Assembly (NCBI GenBank): GCA_009761415.1
Contig: QUOL01000009.1
Location: 1,178,001 to 1,242,000 of the forward strand
Length of the DNA: 64,000 nucleotides
Direction of reading: 5' to 3'
From: Sarcomyxa edulis
Taxonomy: Eukaryota > Basidiomycota > Agaricomycetes > Agaricales > Mycenaceae
Shown: piece by piece, positions 23,460-37,500 of the stretch
Numbering within the stretch: position 1 is the first letter of the stretch
Layout of the letters: each line of letters opens with the position of its first letter
Notes under the pieces: model-generated
Databases searched by the model: none
Told to the model about the DNA's origin: nothing
What the model saw: only the letters and a program-made list of their open reading frames with translations
Made by a program: the position numbers and the translations under genes

Positions 23460-25272
23460 GCTGTATATACCCAGCAGTCTTCGGATTGAGCTATAAATGA
23501 CTATACCTGTTGTACAATTAGGTATGCGCGTCTACTCATGCGTCCTACTATCTGCGACCTAACCTTGATATTTTGAGGACTCCAGGACTCTCGGCGCTCA
23601 ATGCATTTCCGCTACGGACAATGTTATATATCTGGTTCGAAGCTTGTTCTCAGCCAAATGACCGAACTACGTGCATCATATCCCGGAGATACCATTATGA
23701 ATTCTTTCAGAGCGGATACGAAGAGGTGTGTCGCATTGACTCGTCAGACTCGACCAAACTCACGGTCTCAAACAATACTGTGTCCCTGCAGTCGCGATGA
23801 ATGTTCACAGGAATTAGGTTGGATGACACACGGTTGCAATTCTGCCCCGATCTTGCGCCTTCTGCCATAATTTGATTTATGAGCGGTAAGGCAGCGGAAG
23901 GTTTGCCAAAGGTACCCTACTTAACATCCGGGACTTCGATTTGTTATGTTTAGGTTCTGACTCGTTTGACCTCTGAGGATTAGGTATATCGACTCCTAAT
24001 AATCATATGTTCCTCGTTCTCTCAATGCGACCACCTCAATCTCGGACATCATATTTCGGCGCTACTGCAAGCTCTCTTGCTCAAGATGCTACTCGCGCAG
24101 GCATTCATCGATATTCATCTTGCATCCATCCTTACGCATCCTTCCTTACGTTGTTATTCGATGCATCGAGTCACGTGCCATTATTTGATCGTGTTACGAC
24201 TGCCCCTCAATAGCCTCCAAACGACGATTCGAAATTTACCCCACAATCGTCACCGTCAACGCGTCAACAAGCTTGCAATAAGCCGTCGGTGGAACGAATT
24301 GCAATATCTGCCACCTTTTCGCAAAGTATGCATCGACATGCATCAGTTTGCATGTAATTTATCACACCCAGTTTCTATACATTTTGCACCGCGCAGCTGA
24401 GTAGACTGGTGACCTATATGTCTACGAGCAAGACACGATAAATTCGCCTTACAATAGACAGAGTGGTTACGAGTCTATCAGTCGGGTGTGAATGTCATTC
24501 TACAGAATGACCATATCTGGGAGATGCGCAGGAAGCGTCACGTCACAGTATGATATCTTTTCCCCTCCTGGACCTGAATGTTTGACTCCATATAAAATCC
24601 AACGGTCCAGATCTGCGCTTCTCGTCATCATGATCCTTCTACGAGCACAGGGCTGGATCAGATTCAGACCGCGTTGACAATGACACAAGCTGTTCATCTC
24701 GGCCTAACGCATCGTATTTTAGACATGGATCTCACCGGCTCTCGTCAATCGACCTTCTTACGTTGAACACCGACTTACGGTATTCGAGGTCGAGGTCGAA
24801 CTCCTATGTCAATACTTGAATCAATGAAATCATCGACTCGTCATATACACGAACAGCGATCAGGTCTTGATCAGGTCCTCGTCCTTGTGTTATTTGAGCT
24901 ATAAGACATTGCCAAACACGTCCTTGATGAGCTTCGCCTTCGCCTTCAGTCTCGATCTTCAAAGACATTCAGTCAATCATATAATATCGGGTTGTCCAGA
25001 TATGTATGGTACAAGGATTCGAGAGTTACGAAGAGTCGTTAGCGGATTAGGAGTCATGATCAAATGTGATATCGCAACAGATAGAGAGAGAGAGAGGAAG
25101 AAGGAAGATAGATCCGAGTGTGGAACGAAGTAGTAGTATACAATGGCCTATCATGTCCGGTAACCCTGGCCTTCGAAAAAAAAGAAAACACCTTACAACC
25201 AACAATTACCACGAAAGCAAAGAGATACAGAACAACAGCAAATCAGAGGTAAAGAACAGACTTTGCAACACT
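23460..25272. other. Intergenic, no gene recognised
   Basis: About 1.8 kb between the small Cys-rich gene and the 3' end of the WOPR gene. It has scattered short frames, none with motifs or consistent splice sites, and a short GAGA-rich run at 25080-25100. Confidence 0.5.
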
Positions 25273-26784
25273 TCATGTATCTTCGCTATCCCCTGCTTCG
25301 TCGTTCGTCTTGCCACTCTCCGACGTCGTACCCGTCTGGGTATGGTGCGAACCCGATCCGGGGGTGGGACCATACGTAGGGTAGGGAGCCCATGGAACAG
25401 GCGTGTAACCACTATAACCATGAGGAGGAGGTGGTGGGTAGTACGGATAATAAGGTTGTTGCGCGCCTGTGTGAGGCGCCTGCGGGGGATCGACGGCGTT
25501 TGGGGGAGATTGATAGGCCGCCGGAGCAGGGTAAGAATACTGCGACGTGGCTGATTGCTGAGGTGGTGGAGAAGCACTTGTGCTGGGCGAGGGACCAGCT
25601 GGGTATGGACTCGCTGGGTACATATGTGGATGCGGTTGCGGTTGCATCGGGTATCCTGGTACCTGATAGTAGCTGGGCGCACTATAGGAATAATGTGGAT
25701 GAGGCGTTGTGTGTGTGTGAGCGTTGGAATCAGAATAGCCAGTAGGGGCTGTCTGAGCCGGAATGGCAGTAGGCTCGGGTGCTTGCTCAGCAGAAGACGA
25801 CGCTTGAGATTGAGCGCTCGTGGCCTTTGCTGGCTTGCGGGAACGTTTGGGCAATGGAGCGCCGTATGGATCATAACGTTTGCCACGTTTGCTCGTGCTA
25901 GAGGAACCTTCCGTCACACGCCCATCAGTCAGAAGAGGAAGACCAGAAGATAACGGCGCTGGCAAGAGGGTGGGAGACGTTTCAACATCATCTGCTTCGC
26001 CGCGATATCGGGGAACACCATCTATTCCAATCTCAACCTTCGGTGGATTCCTAAAGTGGGTCTTGTCGAGATATTCTGGGCTGATGTCCAGAGAAGCAAG
26101 CTCTGGAAGGGAGGAGGGGGAACGTAGACGGCCATTCTCGACATCTTCCACTTTGTAATATGAGATGAGGTGTTGCGATACTCCGCCGATAGTTAAGGAA
26201 AATGTCTATGTAAAAAGTTTAATATGAGTAGATAGGGAGGTAGTATGTAGGTAACGCACCTTCTTCATTAAGCCGTCTGGCTTGAACTTGTAACTGTTGG
26301 TCAGACTACCGACGAGGGTTCTTTCGCGATTTTTGTCGAGCCCAAGTCCCATCTGACCACCGTCGCCTTTCGGCCTACTAAGTGTCTGCCCCTCAAGCTT
26401 GACGCCATCAACGTTGTATTGCGACTGTTCGTTGACATCGGATGGTGGTGGGTCCGCGCGTACCCCTCGATGACCGGCGCCTCTCTTATCCGTCTCACGA
26501 TATAGCAAGAAGTTACCCAAAATACGGCTAGGGCTCCAGAAAAACCCGTCTGTCCATCGTTTGATACCGCTTTCGTCTTCATCGAACACGAAGACCGAGC
26601 CAGAGGTAATCATCTTGCGCTCAGAATCAACCAAACGCCTAGTCACCCTCGGGATAAGGCCTCGACGAGCGGCCTCAAGGATAAGAAGAGCATCACCGGT
26701 AGTCTCTATCCAGCCCGACCAGGGAGGTTCGGTCCAGGTGTTCGAACTAGGCTGTTGGTTGCCCAAGTGCTGACTACCGGACAT
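25273..26784 (-). CDS. WOPR-domain transcriptional regulator (Gti1/Pac2 family), 485 aa
   Basis: Two exons (26784-26260 and 26205-25273) sum to 1458 nt. The first WOPR block is at residues about 20-90: GWIETTGDALLILEAARRGL, then RVTRRLVDSERKMITSGSVF, VFDEDESGIKRWTDG and WSPSRILGNFLLYRE. The second block spans the exon junction, with KFKPDGLMKKTFSLTIGG and HLISYYKVEDVENG. A long linker and a C-terminal Pro/Tyr/Gln-rich region of about 150 residues, plausibly an activation or condensate-forming tail, follow. A basic stretch KRGKRYDPYGAPLPKRSRKP may be a nuclear signal. Family members bind DNA and govern morphological and developmental switches (Wor1, Ryp1, Pac2). Pac2/Gti1 and Wor1 are the two subfamilies; the length and short linker do not decide between them. 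Confidence 0.9.
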
Positions 26785-29040
26785 AGTACGATATTAGAAA
26801 GAGCCTGAATTTCGGTCGACATTGCGAGTAATGAGCAAGAAGAGAGAAAAGTGATGGGTTCGAGATCATCAGCCACCCATTAAAGTTCAAAAAAATCAAA
26901 GTTGGCTCACCGAGCAGAGGGGGATGAAGAGACAAATCCTAAGTTCAGGATCCGCTGTGAATTTTCGCGCCACAATTTATGTCCTCTTTTAACACTGTAA
27001 ATTCTTCCACCAACTCTCCTGCCGTCTAGTGCCTTTCTCAAGCACTCAAAAAATCTAAATAAATATCCCACATACTCCGGTATAATCACTGGTGCCCATA
27101 TAATTTTTTGAAGCGTTGAAAACGCATTCCTCGTTATATTGGGGTGTCGGACTTTCGTAAGCCTACACTACTAGCGCCGCCCCGAGACGCCATGAACTTT
27201 ACCTCCCAGGTCCGCTGCCCATAAGTACATGGGTCTTTCATCTACAAGGAACTTACAATAACGATGTTGAACAACGGTCGTTCGTGGAAAGGCGCTTTGG
27301 TTCTTTCAGGTCTTTTTTTGCTATCTTCTGATGCAACTATCGCCTCACCCGCCACGTCCACCTCACTCTACGCTGCTAGTGTACTGTGCATTGTCACGAT
27401 TGAACACGATGGCCTGGATCTCTCCATGTAATTGACCAAGCTACTCTGGAACCTTCTCTCTCGAAAAGAGCCCGCACAAAGACGCAGTATCGTATCTTCC
27501 GCGACTAAATGGGCCATTTAGAAATCGGCGATTGTCCACCTTATGATCGTCAGCTCTGTTCCGGTCAGCTCGCGGGCGTAATCCTTACAAAAACGGTCCA
27601 ATCGATTGGCGCTATGAAGGATACTGCCGATTTTGCTCCACGACGGAACGCACATGCAAGTTGTCCAGCCCTCCTACGTTCCTGTAGCTGTCTTACTTCT
27701 GTTCTTGTACCTTCGATGTTGCCTGACTGAAGTAAGTACGGATCCTATCCTATATAGTTCCGCCCTCGCTCACATTCAATGCTGCTTTCTGTCAGTGCCT
27801 GTCTCCCGAAATACAAGCTCTCGTGAGGCTTGAGAGCCGATAACACTCTATATATTCACCCCAAAGGGTCCTAGGGAAGAGCCAGACAGACCTTATCACC
27901 GCCATTTTTTGAGTTTCTCCCTGACATGGACTCAACATGTCCTTCATACCCCTGGGGTCTCCCATCGTCTCATGATCATTCAAATTCTGGACTGACAATC
28001 TGCTGAACATATCTGTAGATCTTTGACGGCTGTCTACTAAGATTCACCCCTCCTTAGCGATGCCGGAGTCACGTATATTGCCCAATGATGGGCAAATGCC
28101 GGTGTTTATCGATACATCATTCACCAGAGATGTTGTTGAGGATGAGGTAAGCTTCATTTGAGCCACATATCCTTTCATTAACTCCATTCAATGTGCCTGC
28201 CGAGGTCTGTTCTGTTCTTTTTTAGTGCTTCCTATCTTAGAACTTCGATTTTGATTTGTTTGGCTACAGGAGTGTATATCCGTCCTGGGAATCATGGAAG
28301 CGCTATGCACCGCATGACTAGGTCGACGTGGTACGCTGTTGCGGCTTCTATGCTCGATGCCGACTCCCCATCTTGTCGAGTATACGATCAGTATATCGGC
28401 GCGTCGAAGTATCGTGTTTCTCTATGCGGACGCATTTGTTGCGTTGCGTAGCCCACCGCATGGACGTCGAACAATCAGTTTCGACAAATACCAATCACAG
28501 TCCAACTGCGATAGATCGTTCGCGAAACCCGGAGCAATTTTGATAAAGTTCATAAATCAAGACGCTCGAGATCGCGAGATCGGCATACTCCATGCAGTCG
28601 AGAGCGCGATGTTGTCCATGTCGCTGATACGAGTAAGTGACTGATCTATTTTCCGGAAGGCCCTCTTGGCCATAAGCTCTGCCCAGCGATTGACAGCTCG
28701 TACTTTTTTTTTTTAGGAAGGAGCTCAAATGAAGTCAGTTTGTACGATTCGGTTCATCCAGGAATCGTGCTGTGTCATCGTCAAGAAAGCATCTAGTCCC
28801 GCCCCGTTCAAGGTGTTTTCTTTGTGTCAGCGATTTCAGGGGCAAAAGACAAGAACGCAAGCCATAAACTACCGTGAACGGTGCGCTATTCTGGTTTTAC
28901 TTGTTCTTTGTGCGATCCTGAAACACATCAGCCTAATCTTCGGTTCGCAAAAGTCAAGCCGGGTCTCGAAAGACGCTCTGCCGAAAGGGATAACTATTGA
29001 TCTGGAATCGCAAGTTGTTCCTGTCCTTGGGATGTCATCT
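26785..29040. other. Long intergenic region
   Basis: Upstream sequence of the WOPR gene and, to the right, of the glyoxal oxidase gene. Open frames at 28061-28990 can be joined through plausible splice sites (for example donor at 28147, acceptor at 28270) but yield no family match and early stops, so no gene is claimed. A poly-T run sits at 28707-28716. Confidence 0.45.
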
Positions 29041-29041
29041 G

Positions 29042-29050
29042 TATATAAAG
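29042..29050 (+). promoter_or_regulatory. TATA box of the glyoxal oxidase gene
   Basis: TATATAAAG ends 37 bp before the ATG at 29087, which implies a very short 5' leader. Confidence 0.5.
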
Positions 29051-29086
29051 CGATGGTCTTCAAGCGTTCACCTCAGCAGTCTCAAC

Positions 29087-32000
29087 ATGGCGGTGCTCGG
29101 GGCTCTTGCTCTTCTCTCGATCCTCACTGTCATTCCTGCAAGTATTTCCCCCTCTTCACATCGTTCAGACCGTTGTTATCGCTGATAACGTCCTTTTCCA
29201 TAGTTTTCTCAAGCTTCAGAACACCGTCGTTCTTTACCACTTTCCCATAATTATTTTAACCGTCGTCAAACAGTTCCTACACGTCTTCCTGGAGGTTGGA
29301 CTTCTAAGGGATGCGTTGTGTGAGTAGTCTCTATGCTCCGCACCTCGACACGCATTCATACTAAAATGTTCTACAGCGATAGCACAGCAGTCCGCACTTT
29401 AGATGGACCCTCCTTCACCAATACTACCGGCATGACGGTGGAATCGTGCATTGGCTTCTGCTCACAACGGTCCTTCATCTACGCCGGTGTTGAATTTTCT
29501 CAGGTACGTGCCTGTTTTTTTGTCTGATATATCTTATTCCCATCTCAACTATCATACGCCCTCAGGAATGCTGTTCGTGATCTCATCTTCTTGATTTTTG
29601 CCGGCGTTCTAACAAATTCTGAAGATTGCGGTAATGTCGTTGGAGCTGGAGGAACAAATGTCAGTTTATCGGAATGCAACTCCCCATGTACTGGCAATCC
29701 AGCAGAGGCAAGTCCCAACATTCTCGAGAAGCGATGGCCGATTATTAACCTTTATTCTTCAAGTCATGCGGTGCTGGTGGTCGATTAAACTTGTTCTGGA
29801 GTGGGGCCACACCTCCCCCTCCTCCCATTATTGTCCCAAGCGTCGGAAACTGGACATCTCTTGGATGCTACAAGTACATAGTCTTCTCCCCTACCGTTCA
29901 ATCATCGCTTAATCAGATGTTCCTTATAGTGACAGCACCGCGGCCCGCACTCTCACAGTTAACCAGGGTGTAACAGGAGGTTTTACCATCGAAGCCTGCA
30001 CAGAAGCTTGCTTTAACGCTGGATATCAATTCAGCGGTGCAGAATATGCTGATCAATGCTGTAAGTACTTCATAGTGACTTATATAGAGCTATACAAGGT
30101 TGATTCACCAAATTACAGTCTGCGACACGACCATCAACAATGGCGGAGCGCCAGCGCTGGCTTCCGATTGTGATATGCCGTGTGATGGAAATTCGTCCGA
30201 GTTTTGCGGGGGACCGAATAGACTCAATCTCTACAACTACACCGGGACAAACCTCCCTCCGATTGGCAACCCTCAGGGTCCTGGAGGTGACCCATCGTCG
30301 ACCCCCGTTTTCCCCGTCACATCAGGATTGCCAGCAGGGTGGCATTACGCTGCATGTTACGTGTATGTTGTTCACAACATTCTAGAGAACGACGATACTG
30401 ACTTTTCTATTTTCACAGTGACAATCAATTTGGACGTGTCTTCCAATCCGGCAATCTTGCAGGTTCCGATCTAACCATCGAATCCTGCATCGCAATTTGT
30501 CAAGGTTCCAATTTTACACTGGCTGGTGCGGAGTTCGCGGACGAATGCTGTGAGTATTATATTTTTGTTGTGTCCTTGGTAGTCGCGCGTAGTCAGAATT
30601 TCTGACAAGAGATCAATGACCCTTAGATTGCGGCGATTCCCTGGACAATGCTGCCACCCTCGCAGATGAATCAAGTTGTAACATGGGTTGCGCGGGCAAT
30701 ACGACGTGGGTCGATCCATCCAGCTACAATATCTGAAACGGTTCTGAATCGAAAGTCTTTTCCAGTGAGGCTTGCGGTGGTCCGAATCGCCTCAGTGTTT
30801 ATTCTTCGACCACCAACATAACAATCTATCCTGTGCCCACTACAAAGACAGCGGATCTCCCTGGCGAATGGGCTTATTATGGTTGCCTAACGTCAGTGCT
30901 CAGATAGTCATGCGTCTTACATATTAACTTTTTGTTATTCTAACAGCGACTCTGGGCCCGTCCGCGTGTTCCCCTACCTGAATACTTGGACCGACAATAG
31001 TACCGTTGAAGGTCAGTCTACAACCGTCTCTAATTTGATATCATCCGACTGACGAATTCAACACAGCGTGCTTGGATCAGTGCGCAGCTTTCGGTTACCC
31101 AGCGGCCGGCATAGAATATGGCACTCAATGTATGCATTTCCCCTCCAAATCGAACGTTTTCGAGACTAAGGTCTTTGCAGGCTTCTGCGGAGATGTCTCA
31201 GACATCGCTACGAACGGTGGCACTATGGCTGACGAGGGTGACTGTAACTTCCCTTGCACCGGCGGTAAGCTACACATATTTTCCATGATCTGTCTCCCGC
31301 CAACTCGTGGACACAGATCCGACCGAATTTTGCGGTGGTGCATTAAGGCTCACTACGTACACTTGGAATGGAGACCTCAATGTGTGGCATACTCCCAGCA
31401 ACATCGGGCGTTACGAAGTATGTTTGAGTCATTTAGTGTCTTATATCGTGTTGACCCTCTTAACATTGCAGTTCCTCATTGGAGGTGTGGTAGTGCCCTT
31501 GATCTCCACAGTCGGGATCAACAACAAAGTCAGCTTCCTCGAAAAGAGTATGTCGAGTTGTCACAACAGTCACATATTCCTTTGAGACTCATCGCACTGT
31601 TCAGGTGGCACAAGTGAATTCCCCAATTCTACGGGAGCGGTACGTAACTGAGTTGCACTTTCCTTTCTTCTGTTGTTGAGTTATCTCTTGCAGTACGAGT
31701 TGGACCTCAGCTTGGCTGACAACTTCTCTCTGGCGTGGCGGGAAATGCACGTTAAAACGGATGTTTTCTGTTCCGGGAGTATCATTCTTCCTGACAAAGG
31801 CGGACGTCAGATCAATGTTAGCTCTTCCTGTTCTCAAAATTTTTCTGGGCTAACAACGGACTACTAGGTTGGAGGATGGTCGTTGACGTCAAGTAAGTAC
31901 ATCATGAGTATTGTTCACTATTGTATACCTACTCACCATGCCGTTATCAGCCTGGGGAATCCGTCTCTACACTCCCGATGGAAGGTAAGAGAACCAAGCA

Positions 32001-33731
32001 CCCCTTCATTATCTCCCTGAATGATCTTTACTATTAGCCCCGGCGTGAACGGCACCAACGACTGGGAAGAGAATCCTGATGAACTATTCCTCCAGGTAAG
32101 CCCTGTTGTTGTGCTTATCAGAATATTTCGAGTTTGTAATACTTGCCGGCCAGCGTGGACGATGGTACCCAACTGCAGTGTTACTATCGAACGGCTCGAT
32201 ACTTGTCATGGGGGGCGAGGTTTGTCCCACTTTCTATCTTCCTGCCTTCATTGTTCATAACACAGGATTCAGTCGGGCAGCAATGGACCTCCCGTGCCTA
32301 GCCTGGAAGTACTACCCAGGATACCTGGCGGTGACACGACTATCACTCTCGATTACCTTCAGCGCACAGATCCCAATAATCTGTACCCTTTCCTCATGAT
32401 ATTGCCTAGCAAAAATATCTTCGTTGGCGCGTTCGAACCTATTTCTCTTCGGAGTCTTTATTGAAACTTGATTCCAGGTTATTACAACGAGGCTCGCATC
32501 CTTGATCCAGTCACATTTGCGACCCTGAAGCAATTGCCCAACATGCCCGCTGCCGTCGACAAGTGAGTTTGCGTTAGCATCGATTTTGGTCCATAAATTT
32601 CTTGCTGATGTCCACTCCTCATGAAGCTTCTTGGGTGGAAGAACATACCCGCTGGAAGGAGCTGCCATGCTTTTCCCTCAATTTGCGCCGTACACGGATC
32701 CAGTGAGAGTGTTGATATGTGGTGGTTCCACTCCATTTGCTGGAATTGCTCTGGACAATTGTATTTCAATCGAGCCCGAAGTCGACAATCCGACATGGAC
32801 CCTGGAACGCATGGTATGCTTGTTTCCTGTGTTTCTTTTCCAGCTGAGTTTGATCATATGTTCTATCAGCCGTCGCAACGTGTAATGCCATGCATGGTGT
32901 CACTTCCTGACGGGACATACATGATCATGAACGGTGCGTGATCGAACGCCGTGAATGACTGTGATATTCCTGATATCTTTGCAGGAGCTTTCCAAGGACA
33001 AGCCGGTTTCGGTCTCGCTAATAATCCTAATCTAGGTGCCCTCCTCTACGATCCCACACTACCTGTTGGTCAACGTATATCCATCCTAAACACAACTATT
33101 GTCGCCCGGTTGTATCACAGGCGCGTTCTATGATACTTTTACCTTGCTACATCTGAAGCTTATGCACACGCACTTACAGTGAAGCCGCTCTACTCCCTGA
33201 CGGTCGTGTACTCATTTCTGGCTCGGACCCGCAAACACTCAACCCAGACGGAACAGTCAAATACCCCGAGGAGTTCAGGATAGAAGTCTACATTCCCCCG
33301 TATCTCAATCAAGGGTTCCGGCAACCTGAATTCACTATCACCAACACAGACTGGGCGTACAACGGCCAGTACTCGATTACTGTCAATCTTTTCCAAGGGA
33401 CGACATCCAACATGAGAGTATCTTTGATCTCTGGTAAGCAAGTCTTGTCATTCTTCGATCTCTTTCTATTCATCCAGGTCTTCCAGCGACTTCGAGCACT
33501 CACGGCAACACGATGGGTGCACGGACGATCTTCCCTGCGTTCTCTTGTACTGGAAATACGTGCACAATCACTGCGCCCCCCAATTCCGGGGTTTCTCCCC
33601 CCGGATGGTTCCAGCTCTTCATCCTGGATGGTCCTACTCCTTCTCACTCTCAGTGGGTGAGAATCGGCGGGGACCCAGCTCAGCTAGGGCTCTGGCCCGA
33701 TTTCCCCGATTTCACTGTACCGGGTATCTGA
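29087..33731 (+). CDS. Secreted WSC-domain copper radical oxidase (glyoxal oxidase-like, AA5_1), about 1020 aa
   Basis: Twenty-nine exons from 29087-29141 through 33478-33731 close in frame (about 3063 nt). A signal peptide, [18 protein letters not shown], precedes four WSC repeats. Each has a start such as [12 protein letters not shown], a central CxCG or CFC motif and an end such as [10 protein letters not shown] (about residues 50-490). The oxidase domain follows. Residues expected for the copper-radical site are visible: Cys in TDVFCSG (about 567), Tyr in RGRWYPT (about 626), Tyr-His in [16 protein letters not shown] (about 850-851) and His in SSTHGNTMG (about 945). The enzyme oxidises aldehydes or related substrates to acids with hydrogen peroxide. 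WSC domains bind wall polysaccharide, so a wall-attached enzyme is inferred. Three introns use GC donors. The exon 2 start is 29214 or 29220. Confidence 0.93.
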
Positions 33732-34510
33732 GTACGAACTATGGGACAGAACAATTTTATATGGACCACATTCTCTCCAGATGCTCTTGGAATACAACTT
33801 ATCTCTATCTCTATACTTATCTTCTATCTTTCGTATGCTATGTCTCAGTCTCTTCGTTGGCGCTGATGTCTTTACGTGACTCAGACAATTAATTACTGGA
33901 CTCTTGTGATCACCCTCGATGCATCGACTAGATCCATGAGTGGGAACTTGGAAGTAGAGAAAGTCAGTCGTCAGTGACAGTACGATGTCGATCGTGCCCA
34001 CTCTGCGCACGACTTATCGAAAGGCATGTATTCTGTCTAGCGTAGCTTCCTCCTAGTTGACGGTTGGTTGACAGTCCAATTACAGGTCTATGATGTTGAG
34101 TTTGTCTATAATTGAGCATAATTCCTAGAGAACTAAGACATTCAAATGGCCCGGAATATCTCATATACTCACTTGGCCGCATCGATACTACGACAGTACA
34201 TATTGTACAGATTGCACAATGAAAGTGTTTATATTATACTAATGTACGACGTCTATCGAATATATATAGGACAATGAAGAGGAGGCATCTGTGCCCCAAG
34301 TACAATGCCAGTCATTTTACCAAAACTAGTGTCCGTATCCAAAAGGATTCCCAACGTCAAATAGTGCATTCCAGCCTGAAGGAGCCCGCCCAGATGACGA
34401 CAGCACCAGCCCAAGAAACGAAACCAATAGACCATAGGATTAATACAAAAGAAAGTGTAATGTGAATGAACGTGAAACAGGCGTAAGTAGTCGGGATTTG
34501 GATATGGGTT
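33732..34510. other. Convergent spacer between glyoxal oxidase and GT2 genes
   Basis: This stretch of 779 bp holds both 3' UTRs. No gene is seen. Confidence 0.5.
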
Positions 34511-37500
34511 TCAATACGAAAAGATCATGAGCCACGGGTTCAACACGATCTGAAGCATCAAGTCAGCGCATGGTAAGGCAGACTGTTTGGGCGTAACACG
34601 TACCGGGAAGAGAATGTGACATCCTGCAACGATGCTAGTGGAAGGACGCAAGGTCAGGCCAGCGTCCAGAAGGGAAGACAAAGTTCTCGAAACGTACCAA
34701 AGGGGCAAGATGATAGCCCAGTTGTATCCAGGAATCCTCCAATCGACCGAAACCGCAGAAGTGGTGAGAACTATCATCCCAGCGAGGGCGAGGAAGCACA
34801 TGATGAAAGCAACGCGGAAACGTTGCCATATCCTCGGGACCTCAATAAAGAAGTTGGATCGCTCGACTTCTTTTTTGGTGGCTCCCCAAGTGATATTGTA
34901 AGAGAATAGGTGGGCAAGTAAGGCGATAGAAAGATGGATACTGAGACCACCAAAGAAGAAGAAGCTTCATCAAGAGAACATCAGTGAGGTTCAGGTCAAG
35001 CAAGGTGCTACACTCACAAGAATGGGACCCATGTCATATTCTCTATGAGTGAAGCAAGGATACTGCGATGACCTAACCGATATTCGAGCAGCGTATAGCC
35101 AAAGTTTCCTGCACCGGGGAAGACAACAGTACAGGCCAGCCAAATCTCGAAACTCTTCATGTAGAAGCCATCGACCTGGTAAGCGAAGCCCAGAAGCAGA
35201 TAGTTGAGAACAGAGAGCAACGCAGACGCCGCTATACCGTAATACTGCTTGATGTAAGTACGAATGCACGACATTTCGAGGGGAGAAACAAGTCTTACGG
35301 AGAACATATAGGACATCATGGTCACTTTGTAATGAACCGGGGCAGCGCTCCATAGGAAACACCGGAGTTGTTTCGTGATAGGACCAAGTCGCCACCATTG
35401 GACAAGCGGGTTGAAGATCAGTTCGTTACAGCCTAGATAACATATTTAGTCTGGCATTCAATGTCTCATCAAAGCCACATTCGACATACCGTAAGAGTAC
35501 TTTTGCCATCTGTTGAGTTCATCATCAACGGTGAGAGAAACACCCTCCTTGAAGCCACCCTCGGAGTATGTGGCCCATCTAATGGTATATCCTTTCAGCT
35601 GTTGATGACCGCTTATCAGCGACGAAACCTTCGAAACTGTCAAATGATGTGAACTTACTTGAAGTCGTAAAGCCATGTCAAAGTCCTCAGAAACGTTGGA
35701 TTCAGACCACATCTTCTCGCGACCATCAGCTTCATCGATGAAGGCTGCATCTTGGATAGCAGACCATCGCAGGAATGCATTGTGACCAACGAAAGGTGCA
35801 ACTTCGCCATTCGCACAACCCATTGAGATACATTTGTTGATGCGTCTCGTGAAGTGGGCAATGCCGTTCTCGAAATAATGGTGGGCTACCTGCATGACAT
35901 CTGAGATTATATAGCGAAAATCAATAAGACACGACATGATAGGTGTTTTTGCGAGAACATACCCGACTCGTGCTGAATGATAGCAACTTCGGGACATTCA
36001 GCAAGTTCACGTGCTGCATCCCTGAAGCAATCCTATGGATCCGCAAGCACAGTCAATATTGTTGCACGAAGACGTGAGGCGACTTTAATTTTGATGCTTA
36101 CCTCGGGGACAATGGTATCGGAATCCACAATCAGAATGACATCGCCGACTCTCAGAGCTTTACCGTTCGACGCCCACGGCTTCCACTTCTGTCCGTTCTC
36201 CTGATATATTTCCTCGATAGCCATATCCATCGCTCGGTCCTCCAAACACTGCCCGCCACGAGACTCTTCCCCAACTTCGCCGGCAGCTTCAAGAGCCAAA
36301 AGGTGCTTCTCAAGTTTGAGACTCAAGGCCAAACCGTAGTTCATGTTGGACGCCTTCTTGAAACGACCCGCCCTCTTGAACCCATCAGGAGCATTAGAGC
36401 TAACGGCGAAGCATTAGAAATATAATAAGGAACAAAGAATTCAAACGTATCGAACTCACTGGGGAGGCCGGGCAACATATCCAAGTCCGTGTGTCTTGTA
36501 GAAAGCGATCCGCTCTTCACGTTCCTGCTGGCTTATGAGCTGCAGACCATCGTCATGGACGAATATGGAAGAGGTCCCGCCCTGTCGTGCATAGGTCTGC
36601 ATAGCCTTCTTGAGCGAGAATACCGATGGCGCACTAAATTCAAAAATAGCCATAGTAAGAAACAACCATGACCAAAAGACTGATGCCAACCGCTAGATAG
36701 ACTTATATCTAGGCACATTAAATCAACGAAAAAGCTCACATGGTCTGCTCCAAGCTTTCCTTATACACAGGGAGTTCAATTGTGACGTGTGGAAGCGCAG
36801 AGTCTATTTCTGGATTGGGGCCGGGCCTCACAGCGGAGTAGTAACGTGAATTTCTGTGAAAGCAAAAAGTCTGTCAATAAAAACGCTTTTGAGGACAAGG
36901 TAGAGGAACTTTGTCGCTAACTCATGGTATTGCGCCACGGGTCCGAGTCTGGTTAGATGCGAAAATTAGGATGAGTTCGATGCTACAGGCGGAGAAACAA
37001 GGCTACTCACACGTATGAGATATTAGTAACAACCTGCAAGGCGAAGAACTATTACGGAAGAGAATGGGACATCAATCTTGGATCGCAAGTGCGAGAACTC
37101 GAGTTTACTGACCAGCGAGACGCATAACAATAATGGGGTAGTTGCAATCAGTGCGAACCGAGAATAATCCCCATCCAAGCGCCATTCTTGAAGCAGCATC
37201 GAAATACCACTACCAATGAAGACTGAATTTGGGCGTCAGATCAATCGTGTAGATACATGAAAGAAGATGTGGAAAAAAGCTTACAGACGGACAGACCAGC
37301 TCCGATCCCACCATAGACCGGTGCGAAGAGCCTAATGGGACGAGAAGGCTTCGCGGATGTCCCTTTCTCAATATCCTTGACGGTAGGAGGTTTGGCCTTT
37401 TTTGAAGACAACTTCCAACTCCACGTCCACTTGGATTCGGGTTTGGGTTTTTCCTTCTCTGCGAGGACAGCTGCGGCCGCTGCATTGGACGCGGCAACGT

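Noticed and set aside
25206..25886. 226-codon Arg/Leu/Thr-rich frame on the minus strand
   Set aside because: It is an alternative frame over the Pro/Tyr-rich C-terminal exon of the WOPR gene.
28061..28990. Possible multi-exon gene with start MPESRILPNDGQ
   Set aside because: Spliced frames stop early and no family features emerge; the alternatives give unrelated sequences.
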